Shown: in pieces, positions 46,601 to 58,132 of the stretch
Position numbering within the stretch: the stretch's first letter is position 1
How the letters are laid out: every line of letters starts with the position of its first letter
Source of the DNA: Vandiemenella viatica
Taxonomy: Eukaryota > Arthropoda > Insecta > Orthoptera > Morabidae
DNA length: 64,000 nt
Direction of reading: 5' to 3'
Assembly: GCA_031002005.1 (NCBI GenBank)
Contig: JARYHS010008074.1
Location: 344,992,932-345,056,931 of the forward strand
The notes under the pieces: generated by a model
Database searches by the model: none
The model's input: the letters and a program-made list of their open reading frames with translations, nothing else
What the model was told of the DNA's origin: nothing
Position numbers and translations under genes: made by a program

Positions 46601-47000
46601 ACCACCAGTTATATGCAAAGAAAAAGATGGATTGAAGTCGACAATTTCATGCTCAGGAGTCGTCAAGGACTACGATACCTTCATGTGTGGGATTGATACT
46701 GCTGATCAGCTGATGACTTTGTGCAATGGTGACAGAAGATTACCGAAATCATGGTAAAGATTGTTTTTGGGAATTCTAGATGTTGTATTTGTCAATGCCT
46801 ATAACATAAATGGTCCGATATTTGAAAAAAAAGTCTGTAAAAATTTTTAGAAGATCATTTGCACAAGGTATGATGACTATGAAGGATATCCGTAAGAAGA
46901 AATACATATATTTCACCAAGCCCTCATCTATTCAAACACAAGTCATACTATTCCACAATGAGAGATGTAAGATTGGGAAACAGAGGTATACACTGTCCCT
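46600..47000 (+). pseudogene. piggyBac transposase remnant
   Basis: VKDYDTFMCGIDTADQL corresponds to the conserved V-DYN-FMGGVD-ADQL motif containing the last catalytic Asp. It is followed by GDRRLPKSW, then after a stop GILDVVFVNAYNI (family GLLDVAL-NAY-I) and FRRSFAQG. The first two catalytic positions are not recognisable upstream. Confidence 0.8.
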
Positions 47001-49389
47001 AAATTGTAAAAATCAGATGAAGATGTGAAGTATGTAGAATGAAATAAGTCAAAACAACATTCCAAATGTTGCACTACAATGTCTTCTGTGTCTGAATGAG
47101 CAAAAAGAATTGTTTTTTTTTTTTTATATCATGAGGCAAACATTTCATACCAATATAAACATAATTGATTTCAATTGCTATTGCTGTACATCCTGTGATA
47201 CACAAAGTCCCTGATGGTACTTATAAGTACCGGCTTAGTAATTAGCACTTACAGTTCCAAAAAAAAAAATTGAAAAAAAATGTGTGTTTAATTTCAAGTA
47301 CCTTTATACAAATATATAATTGAAATTATAAATTTCCCTTTTTTTCCAATAGCCGGTAGGAATGGGTTAAGAAAGGAATTTTTTGGAGTTTGAGACTTAA
47401 AAGGTAAAAATGTCAATATTTATAAAATGCTGTTTTTTGTGATACGCGTCATTTATCTCCATTGATTCCTATCTGTAATCGTTTAATGAAGTATCATTTT
47501 AAAGATTAAGATCTCCACTTTGGTGACATCTTTTATTAAGACACGAAGTTTTCGTAAGTATAAATATTTTTGCAACGCGTTTTTGTGTCACGAGCCATTT
47601 ATCTGCCTTCATATCTAAACGATATAGATAAATGACATATCAAATTAGAGATTAAGGTCTCTGCCCTGATAACATTATATTTTTAGAAAGGAAGTTTTTG
47701 TAATTCGACCCTGAAAGGGCAAAAATGTAAATTTTTCTAAATTGCGTTATTTCTGTCTCGAGGCATTTATCTCCCACGCAATCTAACTGAAATTGATAAA
47801 TGAAGTAGGATTATTAATATTAATGTCTTAACTTTGGTGACACTGTATATTAAGAAAATTGTTTTTTTGGAATTCAACCCTTGAAGGGAAAAAGTATCCA
47901 TGATTCTACAACGCATTTTTGTCACAAGTCATTTATCTCCCTTAATATCTAACCGATATAGATAAATGAGGTATTATTTTAGAGATTATGGCCTCCGCCA
48001 TGGTATTATATTTTTAGATAGGAAGTTTTTGTAATCCGACCCTTAAAAGGCAAAAATGTCAATATTTATAAAATGCTGTTTATTGTGTTACAAGTCATTT
48101 ATCTCCATTGATTCCTATCTGTAATCGTTTAATGAAGTATCATTTTAAAGATCAAGATCTCCACTTTGGTGACACCTTTTATTAAGACAGGATGTTTTCG
48201 TAATGCGGCCCTTAAAGGGCAAAAGTATAAATATTTCTGCAACGCGTTTTTGTGTCACGAGCCATTTATCTCCCTTCATATCTAACAGATAGATAAATGA
48301 CATATCAAAATAGAGATTAAGGTCTCTGCTGTTATAACATTATATTTTTAGAAAGGATGTTTTCGTAATTCCAACCTTAAAGGGGAAAAAATGTCAATCA
48401 ATATTTCTGAAATGCGTTTTTGTGTCTTGAGCCATTTATCTCCCTGGATATCTAACCGAAATCAATAAATGAAGTAGGGTTATGAATATTAATGTCTCAA
48501 CTTTGGGGATATTGTATATTAAGAAGGATTGTTTTTGGAATTCAACCTTTAAAGGGAAAAAGTATCAATGGTTTTACACCGTATTTTTGTGTCACAAGCC
48601 TTTTATCTCCATCAATATCTAACCGAAATAGATACATGAGGTATCATTCTAAAGACTCAGATCTTCGGTTCCGTTACGCCATATTTTAAGAAATGAATTT
48701 TTCTTAATTTAAACCTTAAACGGAAAAAATATCAGTATTTCTAAAATGCGTTCTTTGTGTCTCGAGTCATTTATCTCCTTCGATAATTAAACAAAAATGA
48801 TAAAGGAGGTATCATTTTAAAGACTCAGATCTTCGGTTCCGTTACGCCATATTTTAAGAAAGAAATTTTACAAAATTTGACCGTAAAAGGGCAAAGTATT
48901 AATATTTCTGCAACGCATTTTTGTCACGAGCTATTTATCTCCCTTGATACCTAACCGAAAAGGATAAATGAGGTATTGTTTTAAGTATTAAATTATCCGC
49001 TTTGGCCACATCATATTTTATGAAAGAACTATCCCCAAATTCAACCCTTAAGGAGAAAAATATCATCATTCCTAAAATGTTTTTTCCTACCTAGCTTGAC
49101 TGCAAACCTAAATCATAAAATGAGGTATCATTTTAAAGACCAAGGTGTCTGCTTTGGTCACACCATGTTGCTTGCCATACGACAAATAAACACCACGTTT
49201 CATAAAACAATTTTTTTGGAATTCAACCCTTAAATACATAGTGTTGTTATTATTATGAGCCATTTATCTCCTTCGATACCTAACCGAAATCGATAAATGT
49301 CATATCGTTTTAAAGATTAAGGTCTCCAATTAGGTAAAATCATATATTAAGAAAGAATTTTTTTCGGAAATTGATGCTAAAATTGGTCG

Positions 49390-49640
49390 CGAGTATGAGA
49401 CAGTTTTTTTTTTGATATCTCATTAATTCTCGAGCTACCATGTCAACAGGCTGTTGGGTTGAACATGCAGTTTGTACCAGAAGAAAAATCACCACAGTCA
49501 TAGTAAATTATGGATTCTTGTGTAACACGATGAAACAAATCAAGAGTGAAGGAAATATTACAATATCTTGCCAAGTCTCATAACTGATGTGGTTAGGTTG
49601 AAATGCAGCCTGGACCAAAAAAATATATCACAAAAGCCAC
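49390..49640. repeat. dispersed repeat: CTCGAG module plus recurrent module
   Basis: TTGATATCTCATTAATTCTC and GAGCTACCATG (inverse of the CTCGAGAACTAAG unit of 36.6 kb), followed by GGTTAGGTTGAAATGCAGC / CTGGACC at 49591-49617. Two further partial modules, CCAGGCTGTGTTACAA, lie at 49809 and 49850. Confidence 0.6.
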
Positions 49641-50695
49641 CAAGAACTAATCAATGGACATGCACAAAGGGTGTTGTTTTCTTACTACCAGTAGTGGGGA
49701 TTATTGGAGTTCGCAATTACGCTAGGAATTGGCATCCTCATATTGCAGTAGTCAAATGCAAGACACCACTAGAAATACTTTCCAAAATATATTTAACAGT
49801 TGCGCTGTTCCAGGCTGTGTTACAATGACATTCTGCTTAAAAGTAATGGTCCAGGCTGTGTTACAACAGAATTTCTACTTGAAAATAATACGTCTTGCGT
49901 TTGACTACATAAGTGTTATCTAATATCTTAAAATTAGAAATTCTTGTATACAAATATATATTTTGGATCTCGGAAACAGCTGTAATGATTTGTACGAAAC
50001 TTCATATTTAGCTGATATTTGGCTTTTTTAAGTTTATCCAAATAGGTTTCTTCCCTGCAAAAATGCTAATTTACAAACAAAAAAAACCCCACGAACAATT
50101 TTTTTTAGTTTGGTATCTCATATACGGCTCTAACGCCATCTCGTAGACGTTTTAGGTACTAGAAGCCTACTAATAGTTAGAATTTCTTTGGATTCAACAA
50201 GGAACTCATATCTTTAAATGAACAATTCATTTATTCTAACTGAACCATGCGAACATTTCGCAGAATATCTGATCAATCACCGAATGGTAATATAATAATG
50301 AGGAAATAAGTAAATGCAAGTATTTATCAATGAAATGTATTTTATTTTGAAGATTAGTAATAAATATTATTTTCACTGCAAAAAGTCGTTAACATTAAAT
50401 GGTACATATTTAATTGTAAAACAATTGGAAAGTAAATATTTTTAAAAAAATATTGGCTTTGTCATAAGTCATTTTTTTCAATCTTCTTTACATAAATATT
50501 AGCAGTCGTAATGTGATCATCGTTGATTTTAAGATCGTATATGTATCTAACACAAAAATAAATCTTAATGAATCTACAAATTCGTGAAAAAGCCCCATAT
50601 GTGAATCCATACAAAAAAACAGGGTCTGATAATATAATCCTGCCTTTTGAAGTGTCTGATCTTGTGCTTTATTAATGTTCAAATTGTTTTGTCAT

Positions 50696-50998
50696 TTAGA
50701 AAGGCAGGGTTGGTGATGTGAGGTTAATGTGAGGTAAGAGCATAGTTTTATCGGAGTAAATTAATTTAGCACTGATGTACTCTTCTGAAAGAACTACCAC
50801 TAATCTTTCACCATTAATTAAACTCTGATTAACATTAATATTTCTATTTACCATAATAACAGCATTTTTCTTTAAAAGCAATTTATGAGGTGGTAAGCCA
50901 GACGATTTCGGAAATTGCTCTAGCGATTTGGATGAAATTTCATATGTAGATAACGATACTAATAGTAAAAAAGAGTCATTCCTTGTACAAAATACCAT
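50696..50998 (-). pseudogene. Helitron/PIF1-like helicase fragment 1
   Basis: Encodes GLPPHKLLLKKNAVIMVNRN, then INVNQSLINGERLVVV. This matches the conserved GLPPH-L-LK-GA-VMLLRNL----GLCNGTRL-V region near the end of PIF1-type helicases carried by Helitrons. The upstream part TYEISSKSLEQFP fits the preceding linker poorly. A similar fragment lies at 63191-63373. Confidence 0.75.
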
Positions 50999-51184
50999 AC
51001 GAAAGTTACAGTTGTCATATCATGGGCAGTACAATTGGCAGTCATTTCTAAACACAGCTTTGTTGATATTAACAGCAAATGTAAAATGACCGAAATATTC
51101 ACGAAACAATATGGTGCAACAATTTATTGGCAATTTTCATTCACCCTAGCCACATCTAGGAATGAAAGCTATAAAAAACACTGC

Positions 51185-51750
51185 TGGAGTTGCACAATAT
51201 TCTCCACAAATCAAAGAATGGTACCAACCTCTTGAAAATTGCATTAAATGTTTGGACGTAATCTATCCTCATTTTTTAAAAAGCCCCCACAAATTAAAGA
51301 ATGCAGAAACATGAGATGGCTGCACAAATGCAAAATGCCACCAGCACAGCAAAAATAACACAGATGTTGTCTTTACAGGGATTATATCAACCTAACAGGG
51401 GAAGCACCTGAAAGTCTCAGGGTCTATAAATAGAACTTCACATCATTGAAATACATTTGACAAATTTTCTATTTGTTAACTTCACGTTACTTTTTACAGT
51501 GGAGAAATACTGGGACACCCCCACAAAACCATAGAACAAAGGGCTCAAAAAAACATTTAAAATATTTATATTAATTTGCAGCACTAGTGGCATCTAATAG
51601 CTGTGCAACATTCATATTATAAGTTGGCATTTTTAACTTAATTTGTGGGAATTTTTCATACAATATGATTAGGAAAAGTAAAAAAGACATTACACTTAAA
51701 AAATTAATCCAAATTTCATGAAGTTAATGCCATTTTTTTTTGATAGATGG
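51185..51750. mobile_element. MITE family A, copy 1
   Basis: Left part: GGAGTTGCACAATATTCTCC, then GGTACCAACCTCTTG. Right part: GCATCTAATAGCTG, GGCATTTTTAA, then ATCCAAATTTCATG. Shares its order of motifs with the copies at 51759, 54574 and 58337. The right end is eroded. Confidence 0.6.
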
Positions 51751-51758
51751 AGAAGTCT

Positions 51759-51992
51759 GGGGAACTGCACCACTTTCAGAACTTACCCAAAACTGGTAAT
51801 AACATGTTGAAATTTGAATGAACTGCTTTAACATAATGTCCTCACATCTTGCACTCTTATTTTACGGAAAAGTAGCCACATATTAAATTAAAAATGCTGA
51901 AATATGAAACGCTACACAACCGCAAAATTCTATCAGCACAGCGAAAATGACAATTATCAGTACAGGGAGGTAGTGGTTAGGTAGAAATCTGG
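51759..51992. mobile_element. MITE family A, copy 2, left half
   Basis: Begins GGGGAACTGCACCACTTTC and runs to GGTAGTGGTTAGGT, where the Merlin-like element is inserted. It continues at 55621. Confidence 0.75.
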
Positions 51993-53011
51993 GTTTAATT
52001 CTAGATGGGGATACCACTACAATCTCTTACCGCATTGCATAGTAAACACAGAGATCACGTTGTATATATGTCATTGTGACGTATTCAGTCTGCGCCTACC
52101 AACATTTTAAAGTTATTCATATAGTAGCGATATGTCACTTACGAGACTGCACGGAAAGTAGGGATTTTTGGGCGGGGAGATATTAGGAAAATGAAATCGT
52201 AATATTTCGTCGTATTGTAATATTTGCATAGTTTTGGGTATCGTCATCTAGAATTTAATCCATCCACTTAACTCTATATCGTGATACCGGTTGCACAGTT
52301 GAAACATATTTCTGAGAGAAGTAACAAATTAGAACAACATATCAAACGATATACACAAGGAAAATGAAATTTTAATATTTTCGTCATTTTGGGTATCGTC
52401 ATCTAGAATTGAAACCATCCACTTAATTCTTTATCGCGATACCGCGTGTCTTGCATATAATTAAAAAATTCTCAACGAAGTAAAACATTACAACATGGGA
52501 AAATATTCCGAAAGAAGTAATACATGGGAACAACGAAATGGTATTCATGATATGAATACAATATTTTAAAGCTATTCATGTTAATACCAGAAAAATAGTG
52601 GAATCTTACAACTTCGAAGGGTACAGGAAGACACTTTTGTAATATCGAATTGTATAGTGAAGGAAAAGTGTGGAAATACATGAACATAATTACACTATAG
52701 CAATCCCATAATGCTTATTAATTCATAAGAATGATGTAATGTTAAAATATTGAAAACTTACCTAAAATTCAAAGCGTACTAACTTGGATACATTATTTGG
52801 TGCTAAAATTAAGAAATTATTAAGCTGAAATAATAACTTGGGTACATTACTGGGAGAGAAAATGAAGAAAATATAAAGCTCAAATACTGAGCACTAATTT
52901 AAATAAATTGAAGAATACTAAAATACCGGTAAAAAATGTTTTTATTTACTCAACATCTCTCTCACATGGGGAATACACAAGAACATCACGTAGAAAAGCT
53001 CTAAAGCTACA

Positions 53012-53665
53012 TTAACATTTTTTTCTCCACGTGTATTCAGGCGAGTTTGCAGCCTCCTTCCTTCTTTTCCCTTTCCCTATATAGGATTTTATCACCGACC
53101 ACTGGGCTTCTATTTTGTTTGTGCATGCACCTGTTTCATAATCTTTGAATTGCAGCTTATGATTCACTGATGCGTGAATGAAACCAGAACTTTGCAACCC
53201 CCCCGTAAGCAGCCCACTCATCTGAATAAATAGTTGTCCCTTGCATAACATGTTTTGTAATTAGTGGAATTAGTTTTTTATATCTTTTTTTAATCACTTT
53301 CAGCAACACTTTTCCCTTCCTTCCCTCTTCTATAGCACCAAATACCCGGCCTCCCCCGATGATACTTCATTTTTCCAAAGCAGCTTTCATCAATTTGAAC
53401 AATTTTGTTGACTCCACCCAATTTTCGAACTCTTCTAATACCCGATGTACAAATTTTGCGGCAAAAGTAGTACACTGTTTGTGCACTACATATAACTTCA
53501 CGCATGTCCACTTTCACATGAAGGCGTTGACAGAACGAATACGTTTCAGACAAACCATTCACCCTTTCTAATAGAGCACCAAATATTGTCTTTCCGACAA
53601 CACCAGGTAACTTTATCTCGTGTACATTTGTGAGCTTCATTGGTTCTTCGCATCTAGGGCAGAAG
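53012..53665 (-). pseudogene. Merlin (IS1595/ISXO2-like) transposase, frameshifted
   Basis: In order on the minus strand: zinc-ribbon CPRCEEP (53646-53663), KIVQIDESCFGKMKYHRGRP with the first catalytic Asp, VIKKRYKKLIPLITKHV, TIYSDEWAAYGG with the second Asp, VNHKLQFKDYETGACTNKIE and AQWSVIK with the Glu. All DDE residues are present. Frame breaks lie near 53305 (G/A-rich run) and at a run of seven C at 53200-53206 (plus strand). One or both could be sequencing errors. The family is the eukaryotic relative of bacterial IS1016/IS1595 elements. Confidence 0.85.
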
Positions 53666-54573
53666 TTGTTACTAGAAATAATCCAGTTATCTCAAAGAAA
53701 TTGCAACTCTTTTTGCTGGTCAACTCCCCCAACACAAGATATGTAAAATTTATAACGGGTTGGTCTCCTGATTCCAATGGACCAGTTAGCATCCTTTCTT
53801 GCGATGAACCGGAAAATGCCTCACACTGATTTCTACTTCGTGGTTCCAAATCTTCAGACCACAAGGATTCTGAATAAGACCTGTTTGCACTCGTATACTA
53901 CAACGGAAACAATATACAAGTGCAACTTTTCTGATGAAACAAACAATAAAATTGCTATTCTCAGAATTGTGATATTGTTGAGTGAAAATATATGAATTGT
54001 CTTTTCTGTACTGCATTTTATTTAAGTGATTAAATGTTCTGTAATAAATAGAAGTGCACCACGTGATGTGTGTTTACAACGCGAGGCGGTAAGAGGTTTT
54101 AGGGTATCGCAATATAGAATTAAGTGGATGGGTTAAATTCTAGATGATGATACCTAACATTTATTTTTCATAATATTTCTGTGCAAATTTTATTTTTCTA
54201 ATTTATCCCTGCCCGAAAACCCCTACTTTCCGTGCAGTCCCGTGACATATGTACGCAATGGATATCGCGATATAGATTAAATTCTAGATGAAAATAACTA
54301 TAGTGTGTGTCACGAACGAAGGCGGCCCAGTTTAGCCAGATTCTGCGTATGACGTCATAGCTCTGCCAGTAGCCAATCGAATTCAGTAACAATCTAGCGC
54401 TTGTCGTGGTTACACAAGTGTTGATTGTTTGCTGTGGCTGATATTCCTGTCTCTCTTAATAGTATTATCCATATAAAGTGCTGCTAAAACGCATATTATT
54501 GTTTATTATCATTGCACAGCAGTAATATTTGTAGAAGTAGTGTAATTACTACACTTTCTTCCTCTCTGTAAGT

Positions 54574-55288
54574 GGGAACTGCACCACTTTCGGTACCTGC
54601 CAGAAACTGGTACTAACCTGTTGAAATTTACATCAGTCACTTCGTCAACATGTCCTCTTCATGTTTTGCGATCATAAATCGCGGAAAAGTCGCCAGGAAT
54701 TTAATTAAAAAGCCGAATATGAAAGGCTGAACAACTGCTAAATGCTTTCAACACTGCTAAAATAGCATAAAAATTATCGGCACAGGGATCATTTCAACGT
54801 AAACAGTTTAGTATTGTCATAGAAATCGTGGTTAGGTTGAAATACGGCCTGGACCAAGTGATAAAAAAATTACGAAATTTTGGCTATGCGACATCTAACA
54901 TGCCAAGCCGTATTTGTTTACAACGGAATCTCTGGTTGCTCATTGCTATGTAAGATGGCGGTCATCACCGTATTACAACTCCGATAAATATTGCGTGTTT
55001 GTCAATTTTGTGCGACTTTTTACAAAGGAGTAGAGCTGAAAAGGCATGAAAACATTAGAACACAGGATTAAATCAACAATTTAAGAGACTGTCACTGATT
55101 TTTTCAACATTGGCGGCATGTAACTGCTGTGCGTCATGTCTTATTTCGGCATTTTTAATTAAATTCATGGCAACTTTTCCGGAATGTATGATCGCAAAAC
55201 GTGAAGAGGACATGTTGACGAAACGACTGATGTAAATTTCAACACGTTAGTACCAGTTTCTGGCAGGTACCGAAAGAGTGCAGTTACC
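54574..55288. mobile_element. MITE family A, copy 3, best preserved
   Basis: Long inverted ends: GGGAACTGCACCACTTTCGG, TACCTGCCAGAAACTGGTAC at left, mirrored at right to GTTACC, with matching out to about 170 bp. Target duplication CTGTAAGT at 54566-54573 and 55289-55296. The interior has the recurrent module at 54828-54856 and no coding. An 8-bp duplication and GG ends would fit Merlin-type mobilisation, though hAT cannot be excluded. Confidence 0.85.
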
Positions 55289-55620
55289 CTGTAAGTCACT
55301 CTCGTCTCCTGCTGGAAATGCGGCAACGTCGTTAACCATTGTGATCCTATTTCTCTCTCTCTCTCTCTCTGCACCACCCATCTTCATTCGTGACGCACAC
55401 TATAAAATGAGGAAAATATTACAATTTCATTTTCTTAATATCTCCCTGCCTGACAACCTCTACTTCCCGTGCATTCCTATAACACATATGTCGCTGAATA
55501 ACTTTAAAATGTTGATACACGCAGACTGAATATGTCACAATGATGTCATATATACCACGTGATCTGTGCACTATACGAGGCGGTAAGAGATTGTAGCGGT
55601 ATCCGTATCTAGAATTAAAC

Positions 55621-56090
55621 AGAAATGTGGCCTGGACAAAGAGAAAAAACATTACAAAAATTTCATTCTGCAGCACCCATTTCAGAAACAGCAAAGGCCT
55701 ATTTGTTAAAACGAAACAGTCGAGCATCTTCAATTGCTTGTATCAATGTAGATGGCAAGCATGGCTGTGCTACGCCTCAGAAAACAAGTATTTTCTATTC
55801 GTATATTTTGTGCAACTTTCAACAATGGGTGGAAAATGAAACTGCAAGAAAACATTGCAGCTAAGGATTTAACCAACATTTAAAGAGAATGTCATTGATT
55901 TTGCACCACTGGGAGCATCTAATAGCTGAGCACAGGTTTCATATTTTGGCATTTTTAATCTAATTTGTAGTGACTTTTCTGTAAAATAAAGAGTGCAAAA
56001 CATCAAGAGGACATTATAACAAAGCAATTTATAGAAATTTCAACATGTTAGTATCAGTTTTGGGTATGTTCCAAACATGGTGCAGTGCCC
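55621..56090. mobile_element. MITE family A, copy 2, right half
   Basis: Begins in the module (GAAATGTGGCCTGGAC) and ends GGTGCAGTGCCC. It joins precisely to the left half at 51759-51992 when the Merlin complex and one target copy are removed. Confidence 0.75.
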
Positions 56091-56252
56091 TAACTTTGTG
56101 GTTTCCTAACACATCCAATGAACAAGTACTTTAGTAGGCTATATTTCTTGTTTAACTATACACCTAGCCACATTTCAAGGCATTTTAATTTACTATTTTC
56201 TGTCTCATTGTTCGAACATGCACGTTTTCTTTAAAGGTGTGTCACACAGTAA

Positions 56253-57412
56253 ATGAGAACCAAAATTGGTAACATATCAATACCTCGGAACCTTCAAAAA
56301 TTGTCCTATCGGTCTGAAATTTGGTACACACATTCCTTAGGCGATAATATTTGATTAAACATGTATAACGTAAGCTTGGAATGTGTGGAAATAATGTAAA
56401 ATCACTTCAAATATGGGTAGTTGCATACATGTTATTACGCAAGAAATACACATTATTACATGTCGATATTTATTCTGTGTGTTTCTTACTCTTAATTATT
56501 GGTCCAGGCTACATTTCGGGTTTTATCTAATATGCAATACCGCTGCCTCGCGACTGTTAGTGTACAGTCAATTTTTGTGACTATTGTGACAGAGCTAAGC
56601 TCGGTCAAAATAATTTAAAACTGTAAAATTTCAACATAAACTGATATGCTGAAGGTGGATCAGATGCAGGCGGCCGCTTACCAGCGGCCGCAGATGTCTG
56701 ATAACACAACCAGATGTTCAGTTTTGATGTGTTATTGGACATCTGCGGCCGCTTACTAGCGGTCGCCTGCATCTGATCCACCTTCGGCATATCAGTTTAT
56801 GTTGATATTGTACAGCTTTAAATTATTGTGACCTCACTACGCTCGGTCACAATAGTCAGAAAAATTGACTGTACGTGAACGTGACGTCACGATGACGACA
56901 TGTTAACCGTCGCGAACGCAGCGGTATTGCCTGTTAGATAAAACCCTACATTTCTACCTAACCACAACTGCTATTAGCAAAAAATTCAACCAACATAAAT
57001 GCTTGGTATTAAACATTCGTTACGGTAGACGTCATGTTTGTCCCTGTAAGGTAGTCTGCCATGCAATATATCTTAGCACTGAAAAACAATGTCAACCCGC
57101 ACAGAGAAATTGTACCTAAATGTTACACGATTTTCTAGTTATTATGTATCTGCAATTTGCATGTGGAAAGCAGTTTTTATTCAATAATGAAGATTTAAAA
57201 ACACATGGAATAAATGTCAACAGCTATTAACGTGTATTTCTTGCGTAATAACATGTATACATCTACCAAAATTTCTACACATTTGAAGGTTACGTTACAC
57301 ACACTTTAAATCAAATATTATCGCCTTAGGAATGTGTTTACTAAATTTCATACCGATAGGACAATATTTATAGGTTCCGATGTATTGACGTGGAGCCCCA
57401 AAATTCATACCA
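56253..57412. mobile_element. MITE family B, copy 1, with foldback insertion
   Basis: Inverted arms 56253-56510 and 57190-57412: for example AATACCTCGGAACC mirrors GGTTCCGATGTATT, and CATTCCTTAGGCGATAATAT mirrors ATATTATCGCCTTAGGAATG. The centre held the recurrent module, now split by the 56518-56946 element. Confidence 0.8.
56518..56946. mobile_element. foldback element, 429 bp near-palindrome
   Basis: Starts GGGTTTTATCTAA and ends TTAGATAAAACCC, flanked by TACATTTC at 56510-56517 and 56947-56954. Much of its length is self-complementary. The centre has CAGATGCAGGCGGCCGC mirrored around a short loop near 56715-56730. It encodes nothing. It is CpG/GC-rich in the middle. Confidence 0.85.
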
Positions 57413-57432
57413 AAATTTAATTAGGAAATTTT

Positions 57433-58132
57433 GGCTAGAGCGCAATGCCAGGGTCCCAAGAAGTAAATGTGCTATCAGCCTGAAATTTAATGCATATTAT
57501 TTCATAAAATGGTGCATATGAAGCCGTCAAGCGTATGAAAAATGTATAAAGTTGTTTGAAATATGGGTAGCTCGTTAGAAGTAATCACGCAATAAATGCA
57601 CATTAATAGCTGTTAATATTTATTCCACATGTTCTTAAGTCTTCATTATTGGATAAAAACTGCTTTCCACCTGCAAATTGCCTACACCTGATAAGAAGAA
57701 AATCATTAACATTTACAATTCATATGTGCGAGGCGACATATTGGATTTCAATGCTGAGATATATTGCATGGCAGCCTACCTTCCAGGGTAAACCATGGCA
57801 CTACCATAACGGATGTTGGATACAGAGAATTTAAGTTAGTTTAAATTTTTGATAATAGCAGTTGTGGTTAGGTTGAAATGCAGCCTGGACCAATAGTTAA
57901 AAGTAAGAAACACGCAGAAAAATATCAACATGTAATAACGTGGGCGATAACATTTATTGCGTGATAACTTGTAACGAGCTACCCATATTTCAAACAACTT
58001 TATACATTTTTCATACCCTTGACGGCTTCATATGCACCGTTTTATGAAATAATATGCATTTAGGAACGTGTGTAGTAAATTTCAGACCGATAGCACATTT
58101 ATTTCTTGGGACCCTGACGTTGTGCTCGAACC
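57433..58132. mobile_element. MITE family B, copy 2
   Basis: Ends GGCTAGAGCGCAATGCCAGG and GTCCCAAGAA, mirrored by TTCTTGGGACCCTGACGTTG at right. Arms continue through GCATATGAAGCCGTCAAGC and CATATTTCAAACAACTTTAT. The recurrent module is intact in the middle (57864-57892). Confidence 0.8.

Larger units (their letters stand above)
45540..47366 (+). mobile_element. piggyBac-type transposon, decayed
   Basis: TTAA target duplications lie at 45536-45539 and 47367-47370. Inverted ends: CCCTTTCCTCCC at left, and the complement of GGTAGGAATGGG at right. A palindrome GGTACTTATAAGTACC sits near both ends (45556-45571 and 47215-47230), with a related site near 45907. Inside are transposase remnants in several frames. 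TTAA specificity and CCC ends are diagnostic of piggyBac. Confidence 0.9.
45441..49370. repeat. satellite array, ~167-bp monomer, interrupted
   Basis: The landmark ATTTATCTCC or a close variant recurs at 45451, 47451, 47597, 47765, 47931, 48097, 48264, 48434, 48601, 48769, 48933 and 49262. Spacing is mostly 164-170 bp. Each monomer has ATTTATCTCC...TAACCGAAAT...AAATGA-GTAT..TTTTAAAGA...TTTGGT-ACAT..TATTAAGAAA. The piggyBac element at 45540-47366 interrupts it. Alternating variants give a four-monomer higher-order repeat. Confidence 0.92.
51993..55620. mobile_element. Merlin-type transposon complex inserted in MITE A copy 2
   Basis: Inverted ends of over 200 bp: GTTTAATTCTAGAT, then GGATACCACTACAATCTC, TTACCGC on the left, mirrored at 55395-55620. 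Flanking duplication is AGAAATCTGG (51983-51992) and AGAAATGTGG (55621-55630), so about 9-10 bp with one change. Inside are Merlin transposase coding (53012-53665), more inverted segments at 52240-52430 and 54060-54150 that may mark an inner copy, and a nested MITE A at 54574-55288. Confidence 0.75.

Noticed and set aside
45441..49370. Regular spacing as possible CRISPR array
   Set aside because: The period is ~167 bp with repeats covering the whole unit and no unique spacers; it is a eukaryotic satellite.
55352..55372. CT-repeat tract as possible regulatory GAGA site
   Set aside because: It lies inside a transposon complex with no gene nearby; an ordinary microsatellite explains it.
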